This document shows positions 45,201-56,123 of a stretch of DNA of 64,000 nucleotides, one piece after another. The first letter of the stretch is position 1. Each line of letters starts with the position of its first letter. The position numbers and the translations under genes are program-made. Source of the stretch: an uncultured Helicobacter sp. (GTDB taxonomy: Bacteria > Campylobacterota > Campylobacteria > Campylobacterales > Helicobacteraceae). The notes beneath the pieces are model-generated. The model was not told the origin of the DNA. It ran no database searches and saw only the letters and a program-made list of their open reading frames with translations. The stretch lies in the NCBI RefSeq assembly GCF_947367035.1, contig NZ_CANBCA010000005.1, positions 1 to 64,000 on the forward strand, given 5' to 3'.

Positions 45201-45907
45201 TGATTGTTGAATCTAGGCGGATAACAGATGTAAATTGGTCTCCCACTTATGTGGGAACGATTTACCACGAGGAGATAAAAAACAAAGCAAAATTAGAGGC
45301 TAAAGAGTTTGATATGAGTCAAGCAACCAGCAGAGAGGAAGAGCAGCAAAACCTGCTTAATTTCTTAAAGCAATCTCCAAAAGGTAATAATAAGGAACAG
45401 ACACAAGCATTTCTATATCACTTAACAGGAGACACTTTTAAGGCAGAAGAACATATAGAAGAAATGTTTAATAGGAGTAAAGAAGACATCGGATTACTCG
45501 GTAAATACGCAGGAGCAAATCTTGATTTAGAAATGTTTTTAGAATCTTTCTTTAGATTAGCCAAATTCTTTGGTGCGATTCCAGAATCTAGTAAGGTTAA
45601 GATTCAAGATTCTTTACAAATAGCCCAAAGATATTTGTATAATCAAAGCGGAAATATTGATAATTCTTTTAAAGTGGGAGATTATGTTATCTCATTTGAG
45701 GACGACCCCTCCTTTACTGACCCATTTTTATATGGAGGTAACTTTTCTATTTCCTATCAAAAGCCTGACGAACTTCTAACCTCTCTTGCCTCCAACTTTG
45801 ATTCCACACAAAGTTTTTTTGATATTTTAGATAAAAGAGAGCAATTAGAAAAGCAAAATCAAGAGTTACACAACAAGCAATCTTTCAATGGAATCTATAT
45901 AAGATAG
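45200..45907 (+). CDS. Unrecognised cytosolic protein
   Basis: The 235-residue protein has no signal peptide or membrane segment. It is mostly charged and helical-looking, with a Gln/Glu/Asn-rich centre and a C-terminal coiled-coil-like EQLEKQNQELHNKQ. I do not recognise a family. It is translationally coupled to the exported protein before it, so the pair probably acts together. The pair is an apparent insertion between recO and mntP and may be accessory. Confidence 0.6.
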   Translation: MIVESRRITDVNWSPTYVGTIYHEEIKNKAKLEAKEFDMSQATSREEEQQNLLNFLKQSPKGNNKEQTQAFLYHLTGDTFKAEEHIEEMFNRSKEDIGLLGKYAGANLDLEMFLESFFRLAKFFGAIPESSKVKIQDSLQIAQRYLYNQSGNIDNSFKVGDYVISFEDDPSFTDPFLYGGNFSISYQKPDELLTSLASNFDSTQSFFDILDKREQLEKQNQELHNKQSFNGIYIR

Positions 45908-45980
45908 ATTCCACAAGTGATTCTATAATACAAACCTTTGTAGAAGAGGTTCTAAGGTTTCAGATTGACACTCAAATGCT

Positions 45981-46550
45981 TTAGTCAATTAAAGTGTGTT
46001 CTATTAATACTTTAAGCCCTAATGCAATCAAAATACAGCCCGCACTGATTTCAAGAATGCGTGTAGGGATTTTGGTAAGGGTTTTACTAAGAGAGTAGGC
46101 AAGAATTACACATAAAAAGGTAATACCTCCAATCAAAGAAGCACTTAAAAATAAAGGTGCATTTTGTGAAAAAATGAGCATACCCGCAGCAAGTGCGTCT
46201 ATGCTCGTAGCGATTCCAATGAGGAGTAAAATCCGTAATGAAAGGACTTTTGGGGATTCTTCCTCTTCGTTTGTATAGGAATCTTTAATGATTTTTAATC
46301 CTAAGACTAAAAAGACAAGAAAAGTAATCCAATGGTCAAAAGAATCGGCAATTTGCGAGAGTCTATCACTCGCAAACTTTATCATAATCCAACCAAAAAT
46401 GGGCATAAGTGCTTGGAAAAATGCGGTTACTAATGCAATTTTTAATCCGTTTTGTATGTGCCACTTTTCATACAATCCATAAGAAAATGCTACAATAGAC
46501 GCATCTACTGCTAAAATGATTCCAAGTAAGATAATTTCTAAATATTCCAT
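45981..46550 (-). CDS. mntP: Manganese efflux pump MntP
   Basis: The 189-residue protein has six hydrophobic segments in two repeats, with the conserved acidic residues in AVDASIVAFSYGL and TSIDALAAGM. MntP exports Mn2+ across the inner membrane. No manganese riboswitch leader is visible; the gene lies three bases after thiG and is probably expressed with the nnr-thiG transcript. Confidence 0.92.
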   Translation of the reverse strand: MEYLEIILLGIILAVDASIVAFSYGLYEKWHIQNGLKIALVTAFFQALMPIFGWIMIKFASDRLSQIADSFDHWITFLVFLVLGLKIIKDSYTNEEEESPKVLSLRILLLIGIATSIDALAAGMLIFSQNAPLFLSASLIGGITFLCVILAYSLSKTLTKIPTRILEISAGCILIALGLKVLIEHTLID

Positions 46551-46553
46551 AAT

Positions 46554-47354
46554 TTATAAAGAGAAATTGACTAATCCTTCTGCAGGAGAGCTTGCGGTAG
46601 CATAAGGTTTTTTGGGGATTCTACCTGCTAGATAGCTTGCCCTACCTGCTCGCACTGCATCACGCATAGCTTGTGCCATTAGAATGGGGTTTTGTGCTTG
46701 AGCAATAGCAGTGTTTGTTAGCACCGCATCTGCGCCAATCTCCATAGCAACTGCCGCATCAGAAGCGCAACCCACGCCTGCATCTACGATAAGTGGCACT
46801 TTAATAGCTTCTTTGATAAAAGCAATATTGTAGCGATTCTGTATGCCAAGTCCGCTACCAATCGGTGCTGCAAGAGGCATAACCGCACTTGCTCCAGCAT
46901 TTTCTAGTCGCTTTGCCATTACCGGGTCATCGTTGCTATATGCAAGCACGCAAAAGCCATCTTTTGCTAGAATTTCACAAGCTTTGAGCGTCTCTAAGAC
47001 ATCGGGATAAAGTGTTTTTTGTGTGTCGCCAATAATTTCTAGCTTAATAAAGTCAATGTCCGTGGCTTCTCGTGTTAGGCGAAAGAGAGTAATGGCTTCC
47101 TCTGCATTCACACAACCAGCGGAATTTGGTAGAAATTGAATCGCACTCCCTTTGAAATAATCTAGTAGATTCTCTTCATCGGGGTTTGTGATATTCACAC
47201 GCCGAATCGCAACGGTTATTATTTCTGCTTCTGAAGCAAGGGTTGCGTCAAGAGTTGTTTGAAAATCCTTGTATTTTCCACTACCTACAATCAACCGACT
47301 TTTGAAAGTTTTGTTGCCTATTGTTAAAGTTTCATTTGTAATGTTGTTTTGCAT
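46554..47354 (-). CDS. thiG: Thiazole synthase
   Basis: ThiG builds the thiazole ring of thiamine from deoxyxylulose phosphate, ThiS-thiocarboxylate and dehydroglycine. The 266-residue TIM-barrel has FIKLEIIGD with the Schiff-base lysine, [11 protein letters not shown], and the C-terminal phosphate site [12 protein letters not shown]. No other thiamine genes or TPP riboswitch are adjacent; it lies between nnr and mntP. Confidence 0.95.
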   Translation of the reverse strand: MQNNITNETLTIGNKTFKSRLIVGSGKYKDFQTTLDATLASEAEIITVAIRRVNITNPDEENLLDYFKGSAIQFLPNSAGCVNAEEAITLFRLTREATDIDFIKLEIIGDTQKTLYPDVLETLKACEILAKDGFCVLAYSNDDPVMAKRLENAGASAVMPLAAPIGSGLGIQNRYNIAFIKEAIKVPLIVDAGVGCASDAAVAMEIGADAVLTNTAIAQAQNPILMAQAMRDAVRAGRASYLAGRIPKKPYATASSPAEGLVNFSL

Positions 47355-47380
47355 AAAATTCCTTTAATGTAATTTTGTCT

Positions 47381-48826
47381 TTAAATGTAGCGGATTTGCT
47401 CTATTAAATCAAGAGGGTTAAGTGAAAAATTATTATAAGATTTCACATAAAGTTCCGCACAAAAGCTATGAAGCAAAACGCCACAAATAGCAGAATCTAA
47501 AGGAGTTTTTCCTTGAGCTAAATACGCACCAATCATACCAGAAAGCACATCTCCACTCCCTCCTTTTGCTAGGACATTGTTACCAAAGGGATTAATATAC
47601 ACTTCCTCTCCCTTACAGATTAACGAATTTGCTCCTTTTAGCACAAGTGTTGCATTGGGATAATGTTTGCAAAACAAAAGCGCGTAAGTGATTTTGTCTC
47701 TTTGTAATTCTTGCGTAGAAATTGTTGCAATATTTAAGATTTTTAAAATTTGCACAAATTCCTTGGGGTGGGGAGTTAGGACGATATTTTTGGCTTTTAG
47801 CAATTCTTTAAAAGCGCAATGATAGAAAATATCTGCATCAAGCAGTAAGGGGTAGCTTTGAAGTTGTTTTAAGTTGGGCAAAGGTGTATTGATACCAAAG
47901 CCCATTCCAAGTGCAATGGTAGTTGTATTTTGTGGAATCTCTTTTGGATTCATCAGACTAAAGGGCAAGTTTGGGATTCTATCTGTGCTGATAACGCTTA
48001 CAAGCCCTGCTCCATTTCTAAGTCCAGATAGTGCGCTTAAAACTCCTGCACCCACTTTTTCTCCTGCATAGACGCATAGGTGTCCAAAATCGCCTTTGTT
48101 AGTGTTTTGTGCGATTCTATGGGGTGGTTTAAAATCACTTCTTTCTAGTAGCTTTAAATGAGAACTTGGCGCGAAAACTTCCTCGCTAATGCCTAAGTTT
48201 ATCAAATGCACTTCGCCTACAAAATCTTTTGCCAAATCTGAAAAAAGGGCTACTTTGAGCGCACCCATTGTCAGTGTAAAATCTGCTTGAAAGGCTATTT
48301 CCCCACCTAGTGTGCCACTTTGTGTAATTCCACTTGGAATATCACAAGCAATTTTTATTGCATCATATTCGTTTAAAATCTGCAAAATTTTAATAGTCTT
48401 TGAATCTAATTTTCCTTTGAATCCTGCTCCAAAGATTCCATCAATAATAAGGTCAAATTTTTCTTTTGCCTTTAAAGATTGCAAAAATTTAAAATTTATT
48501 TTGGAATTTGATTGTAATGTTTCTAGTCTTTTTAATTGTAGGGTGCATAATGGGCTTTTTACACCTTGAGGTAAAAAGACATTCACTTCACAGATTCCAC
48601 AAAGCATTCGTGCCAACGCCAAACAATCCGCACCATTATTCCCCCTTCCACAGACAATCAAGATTTTTAATTTTTTAAATGTTGGATTGGTAGAATCTAA
48701 AAACTGGTTTTTTAAAAAATAATACATTCCACTTGCAGCATTTTCCATTAACAATTCTGAAGACAAATTGAAGTTTTTTGTCGCATTGACATCTAGCGCA
48801 TTTGTGTTTAAAAATAAATTTTTCAT
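47381..48826 (-). CDS. nnr: Bifunctional NAD(P)HX epimerase and dehydratase
   Basis: The enzyme repairs hydrated NADH and NADPH. The 481-residue product has an N-terminal YjeF epimerase domain (CGRGNNGADCLALARM near residue 60, then FDLIIDGIFGAGFKG). The C-terminal ribokinase-like dehydratase domain ends with AKGGSGDVLSGMIGAYLAQG. Both halves look intact. It heads the minus-strand nnr-thiG-mntP group. Confidence 0.92.
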   Translation of the reverse strand: MKNLFLNTNALDVNATKNFNLSSELLMENAASGMYYFLKNQFLDSTNPTFKKLKILIVCGRGNNGADCLALARMLCGICEVNVFLPQGVKSPLCTLQLKRLETLQSNSKINFKFLQSLKAKEKFDLIIDGIFGAGFKGKLDSKTIKILQILNEYDAIKIACDIPSGITQSGTLGGEIAFQADFTLTMGALKVALFSDLAKDFVGEVHLINLGISEEVFAPSSHLKLLERSDFKPPHRIAQNTNKGDFGHLCVYAGEKVGAGVLSALSGLRNGAGLVSVISTDRIPNLPFSLMNPKEIPQNTTTIALGMGFGINTPLPNLKQLQSYPLLLDADIFYHCAFKELLKAKNIVLTPHPKEFVQILKILNIATISTQELQRDKITYALLFCKHYPNATLVLKGANSLICKGEEVYINPFGNNVLAKGGSGDVLSGMIGAYLAQGKTPLDSAICGVLLHSFCAELYVKSYNNFSLNPLDLIEQIRYI

Positions 48827-48925
48827 TTTAGGATTCCTTAATTCAAGGATTGCAAAATTTTTTGGAATCTTAACAAAATATGTTATAAATTCACTCTAAA
48901 AAAGTTATTTTTATAAAGAATTTTT

Positions 48926-49366
48926 ATGGCATTGAAAAAGATTATTTTGAATTTGTTTTTAACGTTTCTTATGTTTTGTTATTTTGCAGGTTGCAATGAA
49001 GAAAAACGAGCAAGTAAAGAGGATAATAAAACTTCAGAGAATAATGCAACAGGTATTTTAAAACAAAAAACAAAAGAAGAGAATTTACAAGAGACACCTT
49101 TGCAAAAACAATTAAAGAAGAATCTTAAAAACCACTTAGACGAATTAAGTCAAAAGCTACAAGAGAAAAATTTAAACCATTTGCAGTTAGAGCAAAACAC
49201 AGGAATACAAAAGCATATAGAATATTTTGAGAGCTTACACGGACGCAAGGATATTCCTAAAAACTCTTCACACGAGAATTTAAATCAAAAAATACAAAAA
49301 GCCTATGAATTTCAAGAAGAGAGAATTGAAAATTTGCGTCAAAAAAATGATGAAATGAGCAAATAA
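48926..49366 (+). CDS. Predicted lipoprotein of unknown function
   Basis: The 146-residue product has a lipoprotein signal with lipobox YFAGC (Cys near residue 23). A highly charged Lys/Glu/Asn/Gln-rich region with coiled-coil character follows. No enzymatic motif is visible. It probably sits on the inner or outer membrane facing the periplasm. It has a TATAAA element at 48884 and diverges from nnr. Confidence 0.7.
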   Translation: MALKKIILNLFLTFLMFCYFAGCNEEKRASKEDNKTSENNATGILKQKTKEENLQETPLQKQLKKNLKNHLDELSQKLQEKNLNHLQLEQNTGIQKHIEYFESLHGRKDIPKNSSHENLNQKIQKAYEFQEERIENLRQKNDEMSK

Positions 49367-49393
49367 TACGAGATTTACTAAATTATTAAGTAA

Positions 49394-50152
<759 letters not shown>

Positions 50153-50168
50153 TTTATTAAGGAATGAA

Positions 50169-50387
50169 ATGAGAATTGAAGAAATTGCATCAAAAGCATT
50201 AGAACAAGTTAATGGCGATAGATATTTGCTATCTAATATTTTATTTATGAGAATTGATGAGTTAAGTCGTGGAGCTAAACCACTTGTTAATAGAGATGTT
50301 AAAGTAGATAAACTTTCAGATATTGCTTTACTTGAAGTAGCAGAGGGCAAAATCGGCTTAGACAAAATTGAAGAATCACAAAATTAA
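50169..50387 (+). CDS. rpoZ: RNA polymerase omega subunit
   Basis: The 72-residue protein has the omega pattern RIEEIASKALEQVNGDRYLL and LVNRDVKVDKLSDIAL. Omega helps assemble RNA polymerase and, in many bacteria, contributes to the ppGpp site. It lies directly before spoT, linking the target and the synthase of ppGpp. A Shine-Dalgarno AAGGAA precedes the ATG. Confidence 0.93.
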   Translation: MRIEEIASKALEQVNGDRYLLSNILFMRIDELSRGAKPLVNRDVKVDKLSDIALLEVAEGKIGLDKIEESQN

Positions 50388-50451
50388 TTTCGTATTCTTA
50401 ATTATTTATAGATAAAACAAAGCCTAAAGTACTGAAGCAAGAAGGTAGAAT

Positions 50452-52599
50452 TTGGAATTTTTAAAACAAGTTGCAGAGATTACAACTCCCAAAGCGGCAT
50501 TAGAGCTATTGTATTCTACAATAAAGGAGACTCCAAATATCCAAAACGCAGTGGCTTTTGCTACTCAGGCTCATAAGGAGCAGAAGCGAAGAAGCGGTGA
50601 ACCTTATATCGTGCATCCTTTACTTGTAGCCTGCATTGTGGCGTATTTTGGCGGAGATGAAGTAATGGTAAGTGCTGCACTTTTGCACGATGTAGTAGAA
50701 GATACAGAATGGACATTGGCAGATATTACGCGAGATTATGGAGAGGATATTGCTTCACTTGTAGATGGTATGACAAAAATTGTTGCAATTCGTGCAGAGG
50801 AATTGCCTGCTTCTCATTCTAATGAAAAACTTGTTGTAGCGGCTTTGAGCTTCCGTAAAATGCTCATTACTTCAGTTAAAGATGTGCGTGTGCTTGTTGT
50901 AAAACTTTGTGATAGATTGCATAATATGTTAACGCTTGGAGCCTTACCACCTAATAAACAGAGGAGAATTTCAGAGGAAACCTTAGTTGTTTATGCGCCT
51001 ATTGCACACAGACTTGGAATCTCCTCTTTAAAAAATGAATTAGAAGACCGCAGTTTTTATTATATTTTTCCTCAAGAATACCGCAAGATAGAGGAGTATT
51101 TTTTAAATCATAAGCAAATGATTCAATTAAAACTAAATGCCTTTATCCAAAAAGTAAAAAAGAGCCTTGTGCAAGAAGGTGTTCCAGAAAGTGAGTTTAG
51201 CATTGCAAGTCGGATTAAACGACATTATTCTATCTATCTTAAAATGCAACGCAAAGGGATTTCCATTGATGAGGTTTTGGATTTATTAGCTATTCGTGTG
51301 ATTGTGAAGACATCTTTAGATTGTTATAAAATATTGGGTATCTTGCATTTAAAATTTAAGCCTATAATGTCGCGCTTCAAAGATTACATTGCTCTACCTA
51401 AAGAAAATGGCTATCAGACGATTCATAGCACTTTGTTTGATGATTCTGCGATTTTTGAAGTGCAGATTCGCACAGAAGATATGCACAGAAGTGCAGAATA
51501 TGGAATCGCAGCACATTGGAAATATAAAACTGGTGGTAATAGCGGTCCTAGTTTGGATTGGTTAAATAAATTACAATTCCAAAACAATTCTATTGAGGAA
51601 TTTTATGAGCTTGTAAAAAATGATTTGTATCGTGAGGATATTGTTGTCTTTTCTCCTGATGGTGATAATTATTCTTTGCCTATTGGGGCGGTGGTGCTAG
51701 ATTTTGCTTATGCGGTGCATACTGAAATAGGGAATCGTGCAAAAGAAGCTTATGTAAATAATCAAAAATCCTCTTTGCTTACAACCTTGAAGAGTGGAGA
51801 TATTGTAAAAATCATTACAGCAAAAGATACGATTTTGCGTTGTTCTTGGATTGATGCAGTAAAAACCTCTCGTGCAAAAAGTCAGATTAAAATGAATTGT
51901 GCCACTCGTATTAAAGAGATTGAGCGTAAAAGCGCAATTAATATTATCGCAACGATTTTTGGCAAAGGTGCAGAAGAAATTGAGCAATATATAGAGCAGA
52001 ACGATTTAGAGGATACGATTTATCGTGCAAGCACAGATGTTGGATTTTTAAAAGATATTAAAAATCGTATTAAAAATTCTTACAAACAAAATGCAGGATT
52101 CTTAGAACAAATTAAAATTAGAATCTTAAAACTCAAAGAATTGCATTTTGATAACCTTGTGATTGAAACAAACCACACGATTAATCAAGCAGTGTTTGAT
52201 TATTGTTGTCACCCAAAATTTGGAGATTCCATTATTGCGTTTAAAAGCGGTTCTAAAGCATTTGTGCATCATAAACTTTGCGAGCGAGCTTATTTGGAGA
52301 TTCAAAAAGGCGTAAAAATGCTTTATGTTGATTGGCTGGAAGATAAGTTGCAAACCTATAAATTAATTGTTGCATTGGAGAATCAAAAGGGTGTATTGGC
52401 AAATTTTTTGACCTTTTTGGCAAAACACGATATTAATATTTTGGGTGTAGAATTAGGTTCTCAAAAAAGCACTTATGCAACGCATTGTGAATTACGTTTT
52501 GAATCAAGCATTGCAGATATAAAAGAGATTAAAAGTTTATTTGGCAGTAATTATAAAATTATTGAAGTGCAAGCATTAAAAGATGCGTATGCGGACTAA
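50452..52599 (+). CDS. spoT: Bifunctional (p)ppGpp synthetase/hydrolase
   Basis: The 715-residue protein controls the stringent response. In order it has an HD hydrolase domain (SAALLHDVVEDTEW, HD at 79-80), a synthetase domain (SRIKRHYSIYLKMQRKG and EVQIRTEDMHRSAEYGIAAH), a TGS domain (VVFSPDGDNYSLP) and a C-terminal ACT domain (LIVALENQKGVLANFLTFLA). It starts at TTG 50452 with GAAGG upstream. It is the only Rel/Spo enzyme in the window, as expected for this group. Confidence 0.96.
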   Translation: MEFLKQVAEITTPKAALELLYSTIKETPNIQNAVAFATQAHKEQKRRSGEPYIVHPLLVACIVAYFGGDEVMVSAALLHDVVEDTEWTLADITRDYGEDIASLVDGMTKIVAIRAEELPASHSNEKLVVAALSFRKMLITSVKDVRVLVVKLCDRLHNMLTLGALPPNKQRRISEETLVVYAPIAHRLGISSLKNELEDRSFYYIFPQEYRKIEEYFLNHKQMIQLKLNAFIQKVKKSLVQEGVPESEFSIASRIKRHYSIYLKMQRKGISIDEVLDLLAIRVIVKTSLDCYKILGILHLKFKPIMSRFKDYIALPKENGYQTIHSTLFDDSAIFEVQIRTEDMHRSAEYGIAAHWKYKTGGNSGPSLDWLNKLQFQNNSIEEFYELVKNDLYREDIVVFSPDGDNYSLPIGAVVLDFAYAVHTEIGNRAKEAYVNNQKSSLLTTLKSGDIVKIITAKDTILRCSWIDAVKTSRAKSQIKMNCATRIKEIERKSAINIIATIFGKGAEEIEQYIEQNDLEDTIYRASTDVGFLKDIKNRIKNSYKQNAGFLEQIKIRILKLKELHFDNLVIETNHTINQAVFDYCCHPKFGDSIIAFKSGSKAFVHHKLCERAYLEIQKGVKMLYVDWLEDKLQTYKLIVALENQKGVLANFLTFLAKHDINILGVELGSQKSTYATHCELRFESSIADIKEIKSLFGSNYKIIEVQALKDAYAD

Positions 52600-52608
52600 G
52601 GAGTATGT

Positions 52609-53823
52609 ATGGGTGTGGAATCGCAAATTAACATTGCTTTAGAAGAAATTAAACGTGGCACACAAGAGATTATTGGATTTGAAACGATTAAGGATTTAGT
52701 CAGTGCCTATTTCAAAGAGGGGAAGACCTTTAGTGTTAAGGCAGGTTTTGACCCAACTGCACCTGATTTGCACTTAGGACATACTGTTCTTTTGCAAAAA
52801 CTTGCTACTTTTCAAAAATATGGTGCAAAGGTTTATTTTTTAATTGGTGATTTTACAGGAATGATTGGCGACCCAAGCGGTAAAAGTGAAACAAGAAAGC
52901 CTTTAAGCAAAGAACAGGTGTTAGTAAATGCCAAAACTTACCAACAGCAAGTAACAAAAGTCTTAGACTCAAGTCAAATGGAAATTGTTTTTAATTCTTT
53001 GTGGCTTGATAAGCTTGGTGCTCGTGGAATGATTGAATTAGCTGCGAAGTTTTCAGTGGCTAGAATGCTAGAACGTGATGATTTTGAAAAAAGATTCAAA
53101 AACCAGAATCCCATTAGTATTGTAGAATTTTTTTATCCACTTTTACAAGGTTACGATTCTGTGGCTTTAAATTGTGATATTGAGTTTGGTGGAACAGACC
53201 AAAAGTTTAATTTGTTAATGGGCAGGCATTTACAGCGTGCTTATGGTTTGCAAAAAGAACAATCTGTTGTGATGGTGCCGTTGCTTGAAGGGTTAGATGG
53301 TGTGCATAAAATGAGTAAAAGTTTGGGTAATTATGTTGGAATTACACAAGAACCAAAAGAAATGTTTGGACGACTTTTAAGCATTTCAGATGAATTAATG
53401 TGGAGATATTATGAGTTGCTTAGCTCCAAAAGTTTGCAAGAAATAGAATCTCTGAAGCAAGGAGTAGAGCAGGGAAGTTTACACCCAAAAGCAGTGAAAG
53501 AAGATTTAGCCGTGGAGATTATCACGCGTTATTATGATAGGGATTGTGCATTAAGAGCAAAAGAAGAATTTGCAAGAATTTTTACTAAAGAGGAATTACC
53601 AAGTGATATACTGGAGTTTAATAAGCCTTGTGGCATTTGGATTGCTCAACTTTTGAGTGAATGCAATCTTTGTGTTTCAAATTCTGAAGCTTTGCGGCTG
53701 ATTAAACAAGGAGGAGTGAAATTAAATGGCAAGAAAGTGGAAGATTCTAAGTTAAATTTAAGCAAAGGTGAATATATTTTGCAAGTCGGTAAGCGCAAAT
53801 TCGCTAAAATTATGATTCAATAA
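52609..53823 (+). CDS. tyrS: Tyrosyl-tRNA synthetase
   Basis: The 404-residue class I synthetase has the HIGH-type motif DLHLGH at 53-58 (HLGH), the KMSKSLGN motif near residue 240, and a C-terminal S4 RNA-binding domain ([18 protein letters not shown]). It charges tRNA-Tyr. It lies ten bases after spoT. Confidence 0.97.
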   Translation: MGVESQINIALEEIKRGTQEIIGFETIKDLVSAYFKEGKTFSVKAGFDPTAPDLHLGHTVLLQKLATFQKYGAKVYFLIGDFTGMIGDPSGKSETRKPLSKEQVLVNAKTYQQQVTKVLDSSQMEIVFNSLWLDKLGARGMIELAAKFSVARMLERDDFEKRFKNQNPISIVEFFYPLLQGYDSVALNCDIEFGGTDQKFNLLMGRHLQRAYGLQKEQSVVMVPLLEGLDGVHKMSKSLGNYVGITQEPKEMFGRLLSISDELMWRYYELLSSKSLQEIESLKQGVEQGSLHPKAVKEDLAVEIITRYYDRDCALRAKEEFARIFTKEELPSDILEFNKPCGIWIAQLLSECNLCVSNSEALRLIKQGGVKLNGKKVEDSKLNLSKGEYILQVGKRKFAKIMIQ

Positions 53824-53841
53824 ATTTCAAAAGGAAAAACT

Positions 53842-54930
53842 ATGCCACACACATTAAAAGCACTTAAAATTGGAAAATATACCATTCCCGTGCCTATTAT
53901 TCAAGGTGGAATGGGAGTTGGAATTAGTTGGGATAATCTCGCAGGTAATGTTTCTAAGTATGGTGCGCTTGGGATTATTTCGTGTGTGGGAACAGGATAT
54001 TACAAAAAGAGTGCATTTGTAAAAAAAACCATTAAACATCGTCCCTTTGATACTCTAAATTTTTACTCTAAAGAATCTTTAATAGAGATTTTTAAAAATG
54101 CACGTAAAATTTGTGGTGAAAACCCTTTAGGCGCAAATATCCTTTATGCTATTAATGAATATGGACGAGTTGTTAAAGACGCTTGTGAAGCGGGTGCTAA
54201 TATGATTATCACTGGTGCAGGGTTACCTACAAATATGCCAGAATTTACAAGTAATTTCCCTAATGTCGCTTTGATACCAATTGTTTCTTCGGCAAAGGCT
54301 TTAAAGATTCTATGCAAACGATGGGAGGGACGTTATAAACGAATCCCGGATGCAGTAGTTGTTGAAGGACCACTTAGTGGAGGGCATCAAGGAGTGAGTT
54401 ATGAGGATTGTTTTAAGCCTGAATATCAGCTTGAAGTAATTGTGCCTGAAGTGATTGAGGAAAGTAAAAAATGGGGCGAGATTCCAGTGATTGCTGCAGG
54501 TGGTATTTGGGATAGAAAAGACATTGATAAAATGCTAGATTTAGGTGCAAGTGGTGTGCAAATGGGAACGCGATTTCTAGGGGCTAAAGAATGCGATGCC
54601 AAGTATTATAATGAACTTATGTTAATGGTTAAGAAGAAAGATATTGAATTAATAAAATCTCCTGTTGGTTATCCCGCACGTGCTGTAATTACAGGTGTTA
54701 TTAAAGAATTGCGCGAAGGACGCCCACCCAAAGTTAATTGTGTGAGTAATTGTGTAACTCCTTGTCATCGTGGGACGGAAGCCAAAAAAGTAGGATATTG
54801 TATTGCCGATGGATTAGGAGATGGTCATTTAGGAGACCCAATAAATGGGTTATATTTTACAGGTGCTAATGGTTATCGGATTGATAAAATCCAAAGTGTG
54901 CAAGAAATTTTAGATGAATTAAGCCAATGA
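53842..54930 (+). CDS. Nitronate monooxygenase family flavoprotein
   Basis: The 362-residue FMN enzyme has the family pattern IIQGGMGVGISWDNLAG at the start, VVVEGPLSGGHQGV, and the phosphate-binding AAGGIWDRKDIDKMLDLGAS. The superfamily includes nitronate monooxygenases and FabK enoyl-ACP reductases; which reaction applies is not decided by sequence alone. Cysteine-rich CVSNCVTPCHRG near the C terminus is notable. Its stop overlaps the amidase start by four bases. Confidence 0.85.
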   Translation: MPHTLKALKIGKYTIPVPIIQGGMGVGISWDNLAGNVSKYGALGIISCVGTGYYKKSAFVKKTIKHRPFDTLNFYSKESLIEIFKNARKICGENPLGANILYAINEYGRVVKDACEAGANMIITGAGLPTNMPEFTSNFPNVALIPIVSSAKALKILCKRWEGRYKRIPDAVVVEGPLSGGHQGVSYEDCFKPEYQLEVIVPEVIEESKKWGEIPVIAAGGIWDRKDIDKMLDLGASGVQMGTRFLGAKECDAKYYNELMLMVKKKDIELIKSPVGYPARAVITGVIKELREGRPPKVNCVSNCVTPCHRGTEAKKVGYCIADGLGDGHLGDPINGLYFTGANGYRIDKIQSVQEILDELSQ

Positions 54931-56114
54931 TTCGTTTTTTAATTGTATTTTGCCTCTTTTGTGTTGGATTATTAGCAGAGATTAAAATTAATTCAGTCCA
55001 GCAATTACAAAATGGCATTGTATTAAATTTTAATAAAAATATTAAAAAGATAGATTTTAAAAATTTTTTATTACAAGATAAAAAAGAATTGCGTTATGTG
55101 TATGATGTAGAATCTCAATTACAAGGAAGTGCTAGAGTTTTTGAATTCCAAGATAATGTGCAGATTAAAGTGGCACAAAATTCTCAAGAAAAAGTGCGTC
55201 TAGTTATCACAAGCCCTAAAAAATTAAATATTGATTTAAAAGTGAATAAAAAGCAAGCAACTTTTATAATCCCTAACACTAAATTAACCGAAAGCAATTT
55301 TTCTATTGCTTCACTTTTTGAACCTCAAACAATAAATAAAAAATCCCAATTAAAATCTGACAATAAACAGACTCCTAAGAAAACAACCATCAAGGAAGAA
55401 AAGACAGCTGTTAAAAATATCCCTAATACAAAAAACAATAAAAACAAGATAATTGTGATTGACCCAGGACACGGAGGAAAAGATTGTGGTGCAATGGGAG
55501 TAGATAGAGTGTGTGAAAAGAAAGTCGTGTTAAGCATTGGGAAGTATTTGCGTGATGAGTTAAAAAAACGTGGCTATAAAACTTATATGACGCGTGATAG
55601 AGATGTATTTATCAGCCTTAGGACGCGCACAAATTTTGCTAATAATAAAAATGCTAATTTGTTTATTTCAATTCATACCAATGCGATTCCAGAAAATAAG
55701 GCGAAGTTTGAAGGAGTTGAGAGTTATTTCTTATCAACTGCAAGAAGTGAGCGTTCTAAAAAAGTCGCTGCATTAGAAAACAAAGATGATACAGAAGGAA
55801 TGAATTATTTTTCTAAGCAATCTTTTTTGAATACTCTTAATACACAACGAATCGTGGCATCTAATCGTTTGGCTATTGATATTCAATATGGTATGTTGCA
55901 GTCTTTACGCTCTAAATATAAAGCAATAGATGGTGGTGTGCGCGAAGGTCCATTTTGGGTGCTTGTGGGCGCAGTGATGCCTTCTGTTTTACTTGAAGTT
56001 GGTTATATTACCCACCCAAAAGAGGGTAAGCAATTAAACCAAGCGGCTTTTCAAAAAATGATTGCTAAAGGCATTGCCGATGGCGTTGATGGCTATTTTC
56101 AAAAGAATCCTTAA
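54927..56114 (+). CDS. amiA: N-acetylmuramoyl-L-alanine amidase
   Basis: This exported zinc amidase cleaves the peptide from MurNAc during daughter-cell separation. The 395-residue product has a signal peptide (ending LLAEI), an AMIN-like N-terminal domain, a Lys/Thr-rich linker near residues 130-165, and an Amidase_3 catalytic domain. The catalytic motifs are IDPGHGGKDCGAMG, SIHTNA and LLEVGYITHP. It is coupled to the upstream flavoprotein gene (ATGA). Confidence 0.93.
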   Translation: MIRFLIVFCLFCVGLLAEIKINSVQQLQNGIVLNFNKNIKKIDFKNFLLQDKKELRYVYDVESQLQGSARVFEFQDNVQIKVAQNSQEKVRLVITSPKKLNIDLKVNKKQATFIIPNTKLTESNFSIASLFEPQTINKKSQLKSDNKQTPKKTTIKEEKTAVKNIPNTKNNKNKIIVIDPGHGGKDCGAMGVDRVCEKKVVLSIGKYLRDELKKRGYKTYMTRDRDVFISLRTRTNFANNKNANLFISIHTNAIPENKAKFEGVESYFLSTARSERSKKVAALENKDDTEGMNYFSKQSFLNTLNTQRIVASNRLAIDIQYGMLQSLRSKYKAIDGGVREGPFWVLVGAVMPSVLLEVGYITHPKEGKQLNQAAFQKMIAKGIADGVDGYFQKNP

Positions 56115-56123
56115 AGGTTAATA

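Noticed and set aside
45908-45980. Terminator between the 45.2-kb gene and mntP
   Set aside because: A 7-bp AAACCTT/AAGGTTT stem has a 15-base loop and no T-tract; evidence is too weak.
46554-47380. TPP riboswitch before thiG
   Set aside because: Only 26 bases separate thiG from nnr, too few for a TPP riboswitch, and no conserved motif is visible.
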